Source of the DNA: Gallibacterium genomosp. 3
GTDB taxonomy: Bacteria > Pseudomonadota > Gammaproteobacteria > Enterobacterales > Pasteurellaceae
DNA length: 59,845 bases
NCBI RefSeq assembly: GCF_001678475.1
Contig: NZ_JTJR01000029.1
Coordinates: 1 to 59,845, forward strand
Direction: 5' to 3'
In this document: positions 20,130 to 31,300 of the stretch, piece by piece
How positions within the stretch are numbered: the first letter of the stretch is position 1
How the letters are laid out: each line of letters opens with the position of its first letter
The notes under the pieces: generated by a model
The model's input: the letters and a program-made list of their open reading frames with translations, nothing else
Database searches by the model: none
What the model was told of the DNA's origin: nothing
Position numbers and translations under genes: made by a program

Positions 20130-21794
20130 TTATCTCACTATCTCTAGCTGCTGATAGAGATAGTGTTGATAATCGCGTAATAATGCCTGATCTTTGGTGT
20201 CAGACTCTTGCAATCCACCTCCTAATTTACGCATAGCAATATTCGCCTTAAAGAAAGGATCAGCCTTTAATCCTGCAACTTCTAACAACACACCACCAAG
20301 CTGTGCAATATCTAATACGCCATTAATCTGAATCGGATTAGTCTGATAATTTGCCCGTAAAGTAAATTGAGTAATATATTCTGGATACTCAAATTGATTG
20401 AGTACCGACTGATATTTCACTTTTTTCTGCTCAAAATTAGGTTGGTGATCACCAAAATAACCTAAAAGATAAGGCTTGCCTCGCTGTTGCAAATAGCAAT
20501 TAAACTGTTCCATACATACATCTAATTTTACCAACCGCTGGATATAATCATTTATTAACCCAATATCATGCGCAGAAAAATGATCATCTTCAATCTGATA
20601 AAGATTTTCAGTATGTGCATGATAAGGACCATGTTCCCGCATAGTTAATACATACACAAATAATGGCTGATCAATATTGACTAATCGTGGATGCTGTTTC
20701 TCTAAAATCATTTGCACATACTTCGCCATATCACTACTTTCGATATGCCATAAATTCTTTGATATTGGCGCAGGATACCCTAAATCTTGTGGTTGCAAGA
20801 ACAGATCAAATCCAAAACAATCATAAGCTTGTTGTGCATTATAATTTCCTTTGGTGAAAGGACTTAATGCCACACAATAATACCCTTCTTGTTTTAATAC
20901 TTTGAGTAAACTATATCTTGTATGTGGTGCCACCGAATAAAAAACAGAACTCGCCATAGCACCAAAATCAGTGGAAGGAATTCCAGATAAAAAAGCAAAT
21001 TCAGATTTCCAGGTTGCGCCACCAAAAGTATGTACCCTTAATAAATTATGTAATACACAATCTTGTTGTGTTTGATACATTGATAATACTGGTATATGGC
21101 TAGACTGAAAAGAGAACATTTGTGGATCAACGGTTGATTCATGCAACCAAATCACCATATCAGGTTTTTCTGATTTTAATGGGTATGCTTCCACAGTAGC
21201 CATTAACTGTTGAAATTTCTCTCCATTCCCCTCTATTTTGGGCACATGGAAGAAAACTCCTCTTGCCGACATAGGTAGATTGAGAAATACATCTCGTCCG
21301 TCATCAGGTAAAGAATCTAACCACACCCGAATTGCATCTGGATGCTTACTATAATGGAACATTACACCAAAACTGATTAATACAATAATCACACCTAAGC
21401 TATGGCCTATTAAGCCTAAAGAAGCTACCGAAGAAAATCCGATGATGGCGTAAATAAATAAGCCTAATAATCCTAAAATAGCAACAATCGCACTTTTATA
21501 ATGTAATAACGTTTCCCAATTACGAGGATCAAAGGCAAGGATAAAATCAGAAATTAATAAAGGTTGTTTGTAATAATGGATTTTTAGACGATGGAACAGC
21601 ATTAAAATAATAAATGATAGATTGGCAAAATTTAATGCACGCTGCCATTGAGAGGTAAATGTTAATACTAAACCAAAGAAAAATAAAAAAAGAGAAATAG
21701 CAAATAGATAAGTCCAACGATAATGGGAGTTTTTAATAAAAATTAAAGAAGCAATACTAAATAATGTTAATAAAATATATTCCACTATAATCAT
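20130..21794 (-). CDS. Inner-membrane sulfatase-fold transferase (phosphoethanolamine/phosphoglycerol transferase-like)
   Basis: This is a 554-aa protein with about five N-terminal membrane helices (residues 3-150), followed by a periplasmic alkaline-phosphatase-superfamily domain. Likely metal/catalytic residues are E219 in IWLHESTVDP, the nucleophile candidate T261 in FGGATWKSEFAFLSG (compare GKT-SDAEF in LtaS), H388 in MREHGPYHAH, and D449-H450 in YFGDHQPNF. The family moves phosphoethanolamine or phosphoglycerol from phospholipids onto LPS, glucans or other envelope polymers. Which acceptor is used here cannot be told, and no LPS or capsule genes adjoin it. It is convergent with proA and upstream-bounded by the rho terminator. 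Confidence 0.8.
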   Translation of the reverse strand: MIIVEYILLTLFSIASLIFIKNSHYRWTYLFAISLFLFFFGLVLTFTSQWQRALNFANLSFIILMLFHRLKIHYYKQPLLISDFILAFDPRNWETLLHYKSAIVAILGLLGLFIYAIIGFSSVASLGLIGHSLGVIIVLISFGVMFHYSKHPDAIRVWLDSLPDDGRDVFLNLPMSARGVFFHVPKIEGNGEKFQQLMATVEAYPLKSEKPDMVIWLHESTVDPQMFSFQSSHIPVLSMYQTQQDCVLHNLLRVHTFGGATWKSEFAFLSGIPSTDFGAMASSVFYSVAPHTRYSLLKVLKQEGYYCVALSPFTKGNYNAQQAYDCFGFDLFLQPQDLGYPAPISKNLWHIESSDMAKYVQMILEKQHPRLVNIDQPLFVYVLTMREHGPYHAHTENLYQIEDDHFSAHDIGLINDYIQRLVKLDVCMEQFNCYLQQRGKPYLLGYFGDHQPNFEQKKVKYQSVLNQFEYPEYITQFTLRANYQTNPIQINGVLDIAQLGGVLLEVAGLKADPFFKANIAMRKLGGGLQESDTKDQALLRDYQHYLYQQLEIVR

Positions 21795-21852
21795 AATCCA
21801 CTCCCCTGAAAAATAACCTTGATTATTACATACTTACCTCAAATACAAAATA

Positions 21853-21886
21853 AAAACCGCATTGATAGTGACTACCAATGCGGTTA
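21853..21886 (-). terminator. rho terminator
   Basis: AACCGCATTG and CAATGCGGTT form a 10-bp stem about 20 nt past the rho stop. On the minus strand it is followed by TTTATTTTG, a good intrinsic terminator. It also separates rho from the sulfatase-like gene. Confidence 0.85.
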
Positions 21887-21905
21887 TTTCATCAAAATTT
21901 AAACA

Positions 21906-23168
21906 TTAAGAGCGTTTCATTGCTTCAAAAAATTCTTCATTAGTTTTTGTCATTGACAATTTATCAATGAGGAATTCCATTGCTTCAATCTCACCCATTG
22001 GATGAACAATCTTACGTAAAATCCACATTTTTTGTAATTCATCTGGGGTGGTGAGCAACTCTTCTTTACGTGTACCAGAGCTATTGAAGTCGATTGCTGG
22101 GAAGACACGTTTTTCTGCAATTTTACGTGAAAGATGAAGTTCCATATTCCCTGTTCCTTTGAACTCTTCATAAATCACTTCATCCATTTTTGAACCAGTA
22201 TCCACTAATGCTGTCGCAATGATCGTTAAGCTACCGCCTTCTTCTACATTACGGGCTGCACCAAAGAAACGTTTTGGTCGATGTAATGCGTTCGCATCCA
22301 CCCCACCTGATAACACTTTTCCTGACGCCGGCGTTACCGTATTGTAAGCACGTGCTAAACGTGTAATTGAGTCTAATAAAATCACAACATCTTTTTTGTG
22401 TTCTACCAAACGTTTAGCTTTCTCAATAACCATTTCTGCAACCTGTACATGACGTGCTGCTGGCTCATCAAAGGTTGATGCAACCACTTCACCTTTTACC
22501 ATACGTTGCATTTCGGTCACTTCTTCTGGACGCTCATCAATTAACAACACCATCAAAATACATTCTGGATAGTTATATGTGATGCTTTGTGCAATATTTT
22601 GTAAGAACATTGTCTTACCTGCTTTCGGTGGTGCAACGATTAAAGCACGTTGTCCTTTCCCGATTGGTGCAGCTAAATCCAAAATACGTGCGGTTAAATC
22701 TTCTGTTGAACCATTACCACGTTCCATACGTAAACGATAATTTGCGTGTAATGGAGTAAGATTTTCAAAAAGGATTTTATTACGGGAGATTTCAGGACGG
22801 TCATCATTGACTTGATTAACTTTGAGAAGAGCAAAATAACGTTCACCTTCTTTTGGCGGTCGAATTTTACCTTCGATCATATCCCCTGTACGTAGGTTAA
22901 AACGGCGAATCTGACTTGGGGAAACATAAATATCATCTGGGCCAGCTAAATAAGAACTATCTGCAGAACGTAAGAAACCAAAGCCATCAGGTAAAATTTC
23001 TAAAACACCATCACCAAAAATGTCTTCACCACTTTTTGAATGTTGTTTAAGGATTGCGAAAATAATGTCTTGTTTTCTTAAACGAGCTAAATTTTCTAGC
23101 CCCATTTGTTCCTCGCCCAATTTCACAAGCTCAGAAACAGGCGTATTTTTTAATTCTGTTAAATTCAT
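21906..23168 (-). CDS. rho: Transcription termination factor Rho
   Basis: This is the hexameric RNA helicase that ends transcription of untranslated RNA, 420 aa (E. coli 419). An in-frame upstream ATG (23252) would add 28 hydrophobic residues foreign to the family. The start at 23168, reading [20 protein letters not shown], matches Rho exactly. The N-terminal RNA-binding cold-shock-like domain carries [20 protein letters not shown]. Walker A is [11 protein letters not shown], Walker B is [12 protein letters not shown], and the secondary RNA site loop is [10 protein letters not shown]. It is divergent from rhlB, echoing the rhlB-trxA-rho neighbourhood of E. coli without trxA. Confidence 0.98.
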   Translation of the reverse strand: MNLTELKNTPVSELVKLGEEQMGLENLARLRKQDIIFAILKQHSKSGEDIFGDGVLEILPDGFGFLRSADSSYLAGPDDIYVSPSQIRRFNLRTGDMIEGKIRPPKEGERYFALLKVNQVNDDRPEISRNKILFENLTPLHANYRLRMERGNGSTEDLTARILDLAAPIGKGQRALIVAPPKAGKTMFLQNIAQSITYNYPECILMVLLIDERPEEVTEMQRMVKGEVVASTFDEPAARHVQVAEMVIEKAKRLVEHKKDVVILLDSITRLARAYNTVTPASGKVLSGGVDANALHRPKRFFGAARNVEEGGSLTIIATALVDTGSKMDEVIYEEFKGTGNMELHLSRKIAEKRVFPAIDFNSSGTRKEELLTTPDELQKMWILRKIVHPMGEIEAMEFLIDKLSMTKTNEEFFEAMKRS

Positions 23169-23327
23169 AATAACTGAAATGTTGTTGTAGATTAGATTAA
23201 AAACGAATTGTAATTTAGATATGAGATAAAAATTCAGTCGCAAAATTACCATTAAAAAAGACTATTGTCTAGTTTTAGAGTAGAATTTGCGCTGAATTTA
23301 ATAAAATCTTAACTTTATTTCTAATTT

Positions 23328-24554
23328 ATGGAACATCAATATCTCACATCAACACGTTTTCGTGATTTTTCGCTTGATCCTGCGATCTTAGCTGCCTTAC
23401 AGCAAATGGGGATGGAATACTGCACCCCAATTCAAGCGCTTTCGCTGCCATATTCTTTACAAGGTAAAGATATTGCAGGACAAGCACAAACTGGAACAGG
23501 TAAAACCGTTGCTTTTCTAACTGCCCTATTCCAACATTTACAAAAATCACCCCAAGCAAAATCTCAACTCTCCGCACTGATTCTTGCCCCGACCCGAGAG
23601 CTTGCTGTACAAATTCATCATGATGCACAGATATTTGCAGAAAAAACAGGATTAACACTAGGTTTGGCTTATGGTGGTGATGGTTACGAGAAACAGTTAC
23701 AAACATTACAAGATGGTGTCAATATTCTAATAGGTACGACCGGTCGGATAATTGACTATGTAAAACAACGCGTTATCTCCTTAAATCATATTCAATGTGT
23801 AGTTTTAGACGAAGCCGACCGAATGTTTGATCTCGGATTTATTCGAGATATTCGCTATTTATTACGGCATTGCCCACCACCTACTGAACGATTAACAATG
23901 CTCTTTTCTGCCACGCTCTCTTTCAAAGTACGCGAGTTGGCTTTTGAAGATATGAATGATCCGCATTATGTTGAAATAGAATCCGCATATAAAACAGCCG
24001 ACACTGTAAAAGAGGAACTTTTTTATCCTTCTAACCAAGATAAAATGAAGTTATTACTTACATTACTCGAAGAAGAATGGCCAGAACGTTGTATTGTATT
24101 TGCCAATACTAAATATCAATGCGAAAAAATTTGGCAATATTTGTTGGCTGATGAGCACCGTGTGGGTTTACTCACAGGTAACGTCTTACAAAAGAAACGT
24201 TTTAAATTATTGGAACAATTCACACAAGGTGAACTCGATATTTTAGTGGCAACAGATGTAGCAGCACGTGGCTTACATATTCCTCAAGTAACGCACGTTT
24301 TTAACTATGATTTACCTGATGATTATGAAGATTATGTACATCGAATTGGGCGTACTGGCCGTGCGGGAGAAACAGGCATTTCAATTAGCTTTGCATGTGA
24401 AGATTATGCAATTAATCTACCAGCAATTGAACAATATATTGGTCATCAGATCCCTGTTAGTCATTATGATCCTACTGCGTTATTACCCTTACCTAAGATA
24501 AAAAAGACAACAACCAATAAGAAATATTACGCAGCAAATCCTCGTCATAGATAA
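23328..24554 (+). CDS. rhlB: ATP-dependent RNA helicase RhlB
   Basis: This is a DEAD-box helicase that unwinds RNA for RNase E/PNPase in the degradosome, 408 aa (E. coli 421). Motifs in order: Q motif [22 protein letters not shown], Ia [57 protein letters not shown] and [14 protein letters not shown]. RhlB-specific features such as [15 protein letters not shown] and [15 protein letters not shown] distinguish it from SrmB and RhlE. The basic tail is shorter than in E. coli. It starts 160 nt from the divergent rho start. Confidence 0.96.
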   Translation: MEHQYLTSTRFRDFSLDPAILAALQQMGMEYCTPIQALSLPYSLQGKDIAGQAQTGTGKTVAFLTALFQHLQKSPQAKSQLSALILAPTRELAVQIHHDAQIFAEKTGLTLGLAYGGDGYEKQLQTLQDGVNILIGTTGRIIDYVKQRVISLNHIQCVVLDEADRMFDLGFIRDIRYLLRHCPPPTERLTMLFSATLSFKVRELAFEDMNDPHYVEIESAYKTADTVKEELFYPSNQDKMKLLLTLLEEEWPERCIVFANTKYQCEKIWQYLLADEHRVGLLTGNVLQKKRFKLLEQFTQGELDILVATDVAARGLHIPQVTHVFNYDLPDDYEDYVHRIGRTGRAGETGISISFACEDYAINLPAIEQYIGHQIPVSHYDPTALLPLPKIKKTTTNKKYYAANPRHR

Positions 24555-24561
24555 AAACAGA

Positions 24562-24596
24562 TATGCCATTTAATTTAACTTGATTTAAATGGCATA
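24562..24596 (+). repeat. Inverted repeat after rhlB
   Basis: TATGCCATTTAA and TTAAATGGCATA are perfect 12-bp arms around an 11-nt loop, 8 nt past the rhlB stop. There is no T-run after it, so it is either a rho-independent terminator lacking the tract or an mRNA 3-prime-end stabilising stem. Confidence 0.65.
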
Positions 24597-24730
24597 CCAG
24601 ACTGCTGATAAACTTAAATTTAAGAAATAAAGGACTTTGCCAACAAATTGATCGGTTGAACTATATGTATAAATAACCGAGATAAGAGCTGTGATCTACT
24701 ACTGATACAGCTACGAGTATAGTCGTGTAA

Positions 24731-24850
24731 GTATTTGATGAAAATAATCTTATTAACTTTTCCACTCTAGCCAATAATATAACAGCATCTCCAACTATTA
24801 GTAATATAGTCGCAAAAGCAGAATATACGATCCAATATGAAGTTGGGTAA
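24731..24850 (+). pseudogene. C-terminal remnant of a fimbrial major subunit
   Basis: An open frame without a start ends ...NIVAKAEYTIQYEVG-stop at 24850. An alternating hydrophobic beta-strand ending in a penultimate-Tyr pattern (Y-x-I-x-Y) is typical of the donor-strand-complemented last strand of type-1/F17-like fimbrial subunits. The next frame (24881) encodes the start of a fimbrial chaperone, and the order subunit-chaperone is that of such operons. No upstream signal peptide or N-terminal half is found, so the gene is truncated. Assignment is by terminal motif and context. Confidence 0.5.
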
Positions 24851-24880
24851 TAATATTTATTTGTGCATTTGGAAAGATCT

Positions 24881-25099
24881 ATGTGGAAAAAATTGTTTTG
24901 TCTAATCTGCGGGCTAAGCGTATCAACCAGTTATACCAGTATAGTTATTATAGGGACACGAGTGATTTATTCTGCGGAGAAAAAAGTGTTGTTAGTTCAA
25001 GTGACAAATGATAACAATAATCCTGCATTAATTCAGAGCTAGATTGATGATGGGAATATCAACGTTACCCCTGATCAAATTAAAAGTCGAAGTAGGTAA
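24881..25099 (+). pseudogene. Truncated fimbrial (PapD-like) chaperone with premature stop
   Basis: ATG at 24881 (upstream GGAAAGATCT) opens a signal peptide (MWKKLFCLICGLSVSTSYTS). It is followed by the PapD-type first strands: IVIIGTRVIY, VLLVQVTNDNNNPALIQS, then TAG where the family has Trp (TGG), then IDDGNINVTPDQIK. In chaperones of this family the block reads P-x-L-[IV]-Q-x-W-[IV]-x-D, so TGG to TAG at codon 54 (25040-25042) is a nonsense mutation. Only about 70 of the usual 230 residues remain. After about 25082 the homology ends and another fimbrial frame begins, marking a deletion junction. Confidence 0.8.
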
Positions 25100-25139
25100 T
25101 GTAGTGAGTAAAGCCATTTTTACCTTTTCTTATCAATAA
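25083..25139 (+). pseudogene. C-terminal remnant of a terminal fimbrial subunit or adhesin
   Basis: In the frame shifted relative to the chaperone remnant the sequence reads KVEVGNVVSKAIFTFSYQ-stop (25137-25139). This is the kind of C-terminal beta-strand, ending F-x-L/F-x-Y-Q, found in fimbrial subunits and tip adhesins. Coming right after the chaperone fragment, and before a good terminator, it fits the last gene of the operon, with usher and intermediate genes deleted between. It is short, so evidence is motif plus context. Confidence 0.5.
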
Positions 25140-25170
25140 TACCCACCAAATCTGATTTTATAAAAACAGC

Positions 25171-25204
25171 AATAAGCCAATACGGAACTAAGCATTGGCT
25201 TATT
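25171..25204 (+). terminator. Terminator of the former fimbrial operon
   Basis: AATAAGCCAAT and ATTGGCTTATT form an 11-bp perfect stem, followed by GTTTAT, 31 nt after the last fimbrial remnant. It would close a plus-strand operon that no longer exists. Confidence 0.6.
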
Positions 25205-25317
25205 GTTTATACAAGTTTAGCTGATAAATAGAGAAAATCGTTGCTATTTAAGTTAGCTATCTTACTAACAAAATCTAGATAAATTGTCTTTGGCAAATTT
25301 CTATTTAACCATAAAGA

Positions 25318-25349
25318 AAAACCCATCCTACCGAAGTAGGGTGGGTTTT
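25318..25349 (-). terminator. Terminator of the giant adhesin gene
   Basis: AAAACCCATCCTAC and GTAGGGTGGGTTTT form a 14-bp stem with one wobble around CGAA. On the minus strand a TTTTTCTTTA tail follows, 20 nt past the adhesin stop codon. Confidence 0.85.
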
Positions 25350-25368
25350 GTGTTTTATTGGTGCTTGA

Positions 25369-28300
25369 CTAAATCAATACATCAATACCGTGTTGGATAT
25401 ACAACGTACCTGCTGTTGAATTGGTAGTATTAGTATAAACATCATAGGTAATACCATCACCATGATCGCTAAAGGTTTGACCGTTTGCTTTCCAGCCTGT
25501 TTCTCTGATATCTACTTGGTTAGCACTCAAATCCTTGCCATCTTCATCACGGATAAACAATTTACCGGAGTCACTAATAGGCTCATTATCATTGATTTTG
25601 ATCCAGTCTCCACTATTATTATCTCCATTACTATTGAGATTTGAACCAAATTGAATTTCTTCGATATGCCAAAGTTGGCTGTGATCATCTATAGTCTTAT
25701 TTACCCCACTAATGGTAAAGCCATTGTGGCCACCATCTTCAGCAGTACCGATAATTACTGTATCGTAACCGTTATTACCGTCAAAGATGTTGGTTTTGCT
25801 GCCGGTAACTTTACCGTATAAGCGGATAATATCATTACCGTCTCCAGCTTCTACTCTATTGTTTGTACCATTGACATTATAGAGTTGGATATCATCGCTA
25901 TCAGCGCCAGTATATACCCTAACATTATTAGCAACATTAACCATCATTACTAAGTCATTACCAGCACCAGTCCATACTTTGGTATTATCAGTAGCAGCAT
26001 TCCAGTTAAATGAAGCATCTCCAGACTGATCTGGATGGAAACCTAATTTAACCACATCTTTGCCAGTACCACTCAAGATATTGGCATTGGTAACCGAACC
26101 ACCAACAGCAAGGTAGTTATCACCGTTACCCAAACCGATACGGGCAGCAAAATTCTCAATATTATCATCTGCTTGCCATTCTGGATTAAGCTGTTTGGTA
26201 ACATAAGTCACGCCCAAACCTGAAGCACCGGAATTTGTCACACCGCTTGACAATGCAGTATTAATATCATCACGCAAATCTGCGCTGTTTTCATTGACGT
26301 AGTAATTATTCCAACCAGCAATGTTAGCTCTATTGAGAGTTATAGATAGCCAATCCATTACATTGGATTGATTACCCATCCATAGCTCTTGATCAATACG
26401 GATATTGTCATCGCCATTACCCATCAACATGGATACTTTACCGCCGACATTACCGGTGATATGTACATCACTACTGTCTTTGGACATTAACAGGAAGCGA
26501 GCTTGCCAATCTTCATGATCATGAATTTCACTGGCATTATAAGATCCATTTTGCTCACCCATAATATCGCCGTTAACAGTTAATCTATCGTAACCGCTGC
26601 CCAAGTTAATAATGTTAGAACCTTGGTCAGTATGTTTTTCACTAGAGATAGTTTTAGTTTCCATCTCATCGTTACCAGAACCTAGGCTAAAGTAATTACC
26701 AATATTACTTTCATTGGCAGCGAGGATAAATCCTCCAGTAACTTTCAGGATATCATTACCATTACCCATATCAATCTTACTATTGGTGTTGTACAGTGCG
26801 GAATTATGGTCATTCCAGTTACCTACGGTAGCTGTATACTCTACTGTAGCTGCGTTACCTGTTACTAAGAACTGGTCATTACCATCGCCCATAGAAATTT
26901 GCTGTGCACCATTGAAATTACTATCTAACAATTGTTTACCATTTAAATAAACAGTTTTAATAGTGTCATCGCCTACACCAGTAGTAATATTTGTTGCTCC
27001 AGTAATACCGCCTGTTGCTTCAATATAGTCATTACCTGCCGCTGTATCAATATTAAATACGGCATCATCAGCAGCCCCCATAACACCTTTCCAACGTCTC
27101 TCGGTCACAAACTCATCGGTCTGTACAGATGCGGCAATAATTACATCGTTGGCATTTGTACCAGCCCAACTATAACTTCTATTACCATTATCACGCCAGT
27201 TTGGTGCTTGATCGTGGCTGGTTCCTGCTATTTCACGGAAATAGTCACCATCATCTTCATCATCTGGGCGCATGAGCCAGTCAAGTTTCGGGTTATAAAT
27301 TTTGGAACCATCAGATGCCGTTTTTACTTTATCATTCTGAGCAGTACCAAAGTTATATGGCGTTCCATCTACAGTAACAGCATTCGGATTGTTACTATCA
27401 AACATAACTTCTGATGAGTTGATATTATCCACAGTAAAATCCGCATTTTTAGCAGAGCCAGCAACTGCACTATCACGGTAAACGGCATCTACAATATCAG
27501 CAACAACTTTTAAGTTTTTACCATTAACTGATGGTAAAGCAAGCGAACCCGTTGTTGCACCTTGAGTTGGAGTGAAGTATTTTGTTTCACCCGCAGAAGC
27601 ACCGTTCTCATCAACGACACGTATACGAATTAGCTTACCTTGATCAAGTTTACCCGCCAAGGTATAAGAGAAGCTAACATCATTATCAACAACTTGTGTA
27701 TCATCTATACTGTTGTCCTCATCCGTTACAGATACAGTAGTGATAGACATCGGTAGAGCTTGTGTTGTTTTGCTGACTTCTGATATGTTGCCTACGCTAT
27801 CGATAGCTGTCGCTGTGATAGTTGTACCTTCTTCTAAACCAGAGAATACAGCTTTTCCATTTTCAATGGTTGGTGTAAGCGTACTACCTGCTTGTGTAGT
27901 CCAAGTAGAATCGTTTTTCACCAAGGTAACAGTAGCATCACCAACTTTAACAGTTACTGAAGCAGCATCACTTTCTGTCGGCAAGGTTACTGTTGCGGTA
28001 GTGTCAGTAGTAGCAACATCTACTGTCGGCGCAGTTGCGTCAATATAAATTTTAGTTTTACTTCCTATAGGAGCTGTCAGATTAGAATCATTATTCGCTC
28101 CCGGTTTCAATGTATAAGTAAACTCGTATGGACCTTCTTTCAGTACTTTGCTTCCATCGACAGTTTTGTAGAAGTCTAGCCCAGTAACTGGAAATTCTGT
28201 ATATAAATTTCCATTATCATCCGTATGAATACCTCCTATTACACTGTCGTCTCCTTTTAAAGGATAAGGAAAATTACGACCAGCCACTGGAATCTCTAAG

Positions 28301-31300
28301 ACATCACCTGCTTTAGTACCTTCAGGGAGGTATACTCGGTAATTTGAACTACTTGACACACTCTCTGCCTCCGGACCATTCAACACTACATCGTAACCGC
28401 TGATAGCATCATTATTGCTTAGATCATCGCTTGGGAAGACAACTTTCAATGATTCAATAGCCGCACGTTCGTTACCAGCAACGTCTTTAGCGATTGCTGT
28501 CACTGGTGTGTCTGCTTTTAACGATGATGCTGGAATAGTAATTGTACCATTTTCATTCGTCGAACCTGTCGGTAAATCACCTGCCCAACTACCATCTTGA
28601 TAAGTCAATGTTGTGGTTGTCGGTTGCTCTGCGCCCGTAGGTGTATAGGTAATTTCTACTTTATCACCATTTTTCAACTCTGCTTTTGGCAAGGTAATAT
28701 CGACAGAACCGCTTCTATCACCACTCTCGCTAACCACTATCTTATCAATCAATACCATTCCTTTAGGTGCAACAGTATCTACTGCAAACGCATCAGAAGC
28801 TACATTGTTGTTATCAACCAATTTCACAGTGTAGTTCTCACCATCCGTAATACCATCTTTCGGAATAATGAATGTACCGTCTGCTTTCACATTAACCGGT
28901 GAACCAATTGCAGTACCTTGTCCGTTATACAACTGAACTTGTGCATTTTCCGGAGCATTCTCGACTTTACCGCTAATACCATCTGCTAACTCTTTAGCAT
29001 TCACACCGTTAGTTACTTCATCACCCATTGTAATGCTTGGTACAGCTACGACCGGTGCTGCTGAAGCCGTGACACTATTGATTCCATCGGTAACTGCTTG
29101 TGTATTACCTGCCAAATCACTACCAACCGCTTTAACAGTGGTATTGTCTGCCACTTCATCAGCAGGAATAGTAACTTTGCCATCAGCGAAGGTAAGCGCT
29201 GAGCCCTCAGGTAATCCTAACCAAGTACCTGTTTTCTTATCATAAGATAAAGTTACTGTTGTTTCAGGTTTATCTGTCGGTGTGTAGGTAACCGCTACTT
29301 TATCACCATCTTCAGGCTGTGCAGGTAAAGTAATTTCTACAAAACCGTCATCTTTAGCTGTAACAGCTGCTTGAGGTGCTGTCTTATCTACCACAAAACC
29401 ATTAACAGTTGTAGTCTTAACATTACCCGCCTCATCTTGGGTTTGTACTTGAACTTGGTAAGTACCACCCTCCGGTAATACATATTTATCATTAACAACA
29501 GGTACACTTGTCCAATTCTCGCCATCTGTACTGTACTTCACGCTATTAGCAACGATGTTTGCATCATCAGCTGGAGTAATATTTAATTCACCGTTTTGAC
29601 TAATCTTGTCATTAGGCGTACCAGTGTCCGTTACTAATGTAATGGTTGCACCGGCTGGTGCGGTTGTATCCACTTTAAATGGATCTGAAGCAACAGAGGT
29701 ATCACTTACCAATTTAACAGTGTAGTCGTCACCATCGGTAATCGCATTTCCGGTATTCGGAATAGTGAACGCACCTCCAGTTCCCACAGTAGTTGGCTCA
29801 CCAACTGGGGTTGTACCTTTATAAAGTTGAACCTGTGCACCTGCTGGAGCATTGTTTACTGTACCGCTGATACCTCCGTCGGATAACTCTGCTTTATTTA
29901 CACCGCTACTAACTTCATCGCCCATTGTGATGGTTGGTTTAGGTTCATCACTGCCTGCCGTTGCAGATTGTTCTGCTGCTTCATTACCTGCCGCATCTAC
30001 TGACTTCGCTGTTACTGTGCTGCCATCTTTAACCGCATTTTCAGGGATCGTTGTCGTATTTTTATTGTCCGCTGTTGTGCTTGGAACAATATCGGTGTTA
30101 TCTGATTGCCATGTACCGTCTGCTTGTTTTTCTAAAGTCACTGTAACCGGTTCTGTTGCATCCTCTGGAGTTACAGAAACTTCAACTTTGTCACCTACTT
30201 TTGCATCAACTGGTAAACCAACGGTAACTGAACCATCATTATCTGCTATCGCTGCGGTAACAGTCGGTGCAGCTACTGTTTTATCCACAGTAAAGAGTGG
30301 TGTAGGTGCAGATACTTTGCCACCATCAGCTGCCGGAGTAGTTACGGTAATCTTGTAGTCACCCTCTGGCACTTTATCTGCTGGGATAGTGAATCTGCCG
30401 TTTGTAACGCTGATAGTACCAATATCAACTGGATGATCGTTCTTGTCTAACAGTTTGATTATTGAGCCATCAGGGGCATTAGTTGTAGTACCGATTAGAC
30501 CTTCATTAGCTAAATCTGCTTTGTTAACATAGCCATCTTGAGCTACTACCACAGTTACAGATGGAGTAGTAGATAAAGCGTCGTTACCTGCCGTTGCTGC
30601 ACCTACTAGATTTTCATTACCTGCGACATCTATAGATTTCGCATTTACCGGCGTACTATCTTTAACCGCATTTTCACCAATCTTCACGGTATTGTCAGTT
30701 AATATAACGTCATCAGGTAAATCAGCTGATGGCGTCCAACTGTTTTCACCTTTGGTTAAGGTAATGGTTACAGGCTGATCGTTCTCGCCAGTAAAGGTCA
30801 CTTCTACTTTATCGCCAACTTTCGCATCATCTGGTAAACCAACTGCTACTGAACCATCACCATCTTCTGTCGCAGCTTCAACTATTGGTGCTGTCGGTAA
30901 TGTTGTATCAACTGTAATAGGAGCTGCATTAGTAGATACTGTTTCATTACCGGCTTTATCCACAACGGTTACTTTAATAGCATCAGCGGTATAAGTACCG
31001 TCAGGTAGAACATATTTACCATCCGCATTTGGTGACAATGCTTGTCCGTTTACTGTTACGGATTTAATGCTTTCACCTTCAACTTTAGGTGTTACTAAAG
31101 TACCGTCTTTACTAATACCATCACCAGCTGTGCCAGAATCATTTGCTAATGTAATATCTGCTTTGGTTGGTATGGATGTATCCACAGTAATTGAATCAGT
31201 ATTTAAGGTTTCTTTAGTATTACCTGCTGTATCAACAGTCGTTACTTTAATAGCACCAGCTGCATAAGTACCTGCTGGTAAGGTATAGGCAGGACCAGTT

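Noticed and set aside
29852-30358. Long plus-strand open frames opposite the adhesin gene (for example 29852-30358 and 35042-35614)
   Set aside because: They are antisense shadows of a Thr/Asp/Val-rich repetitive protein. They lack ribosome sites, share the repeat periodicity of the adhesin, and their products are low-complexity Ser/Val/Pro strings.
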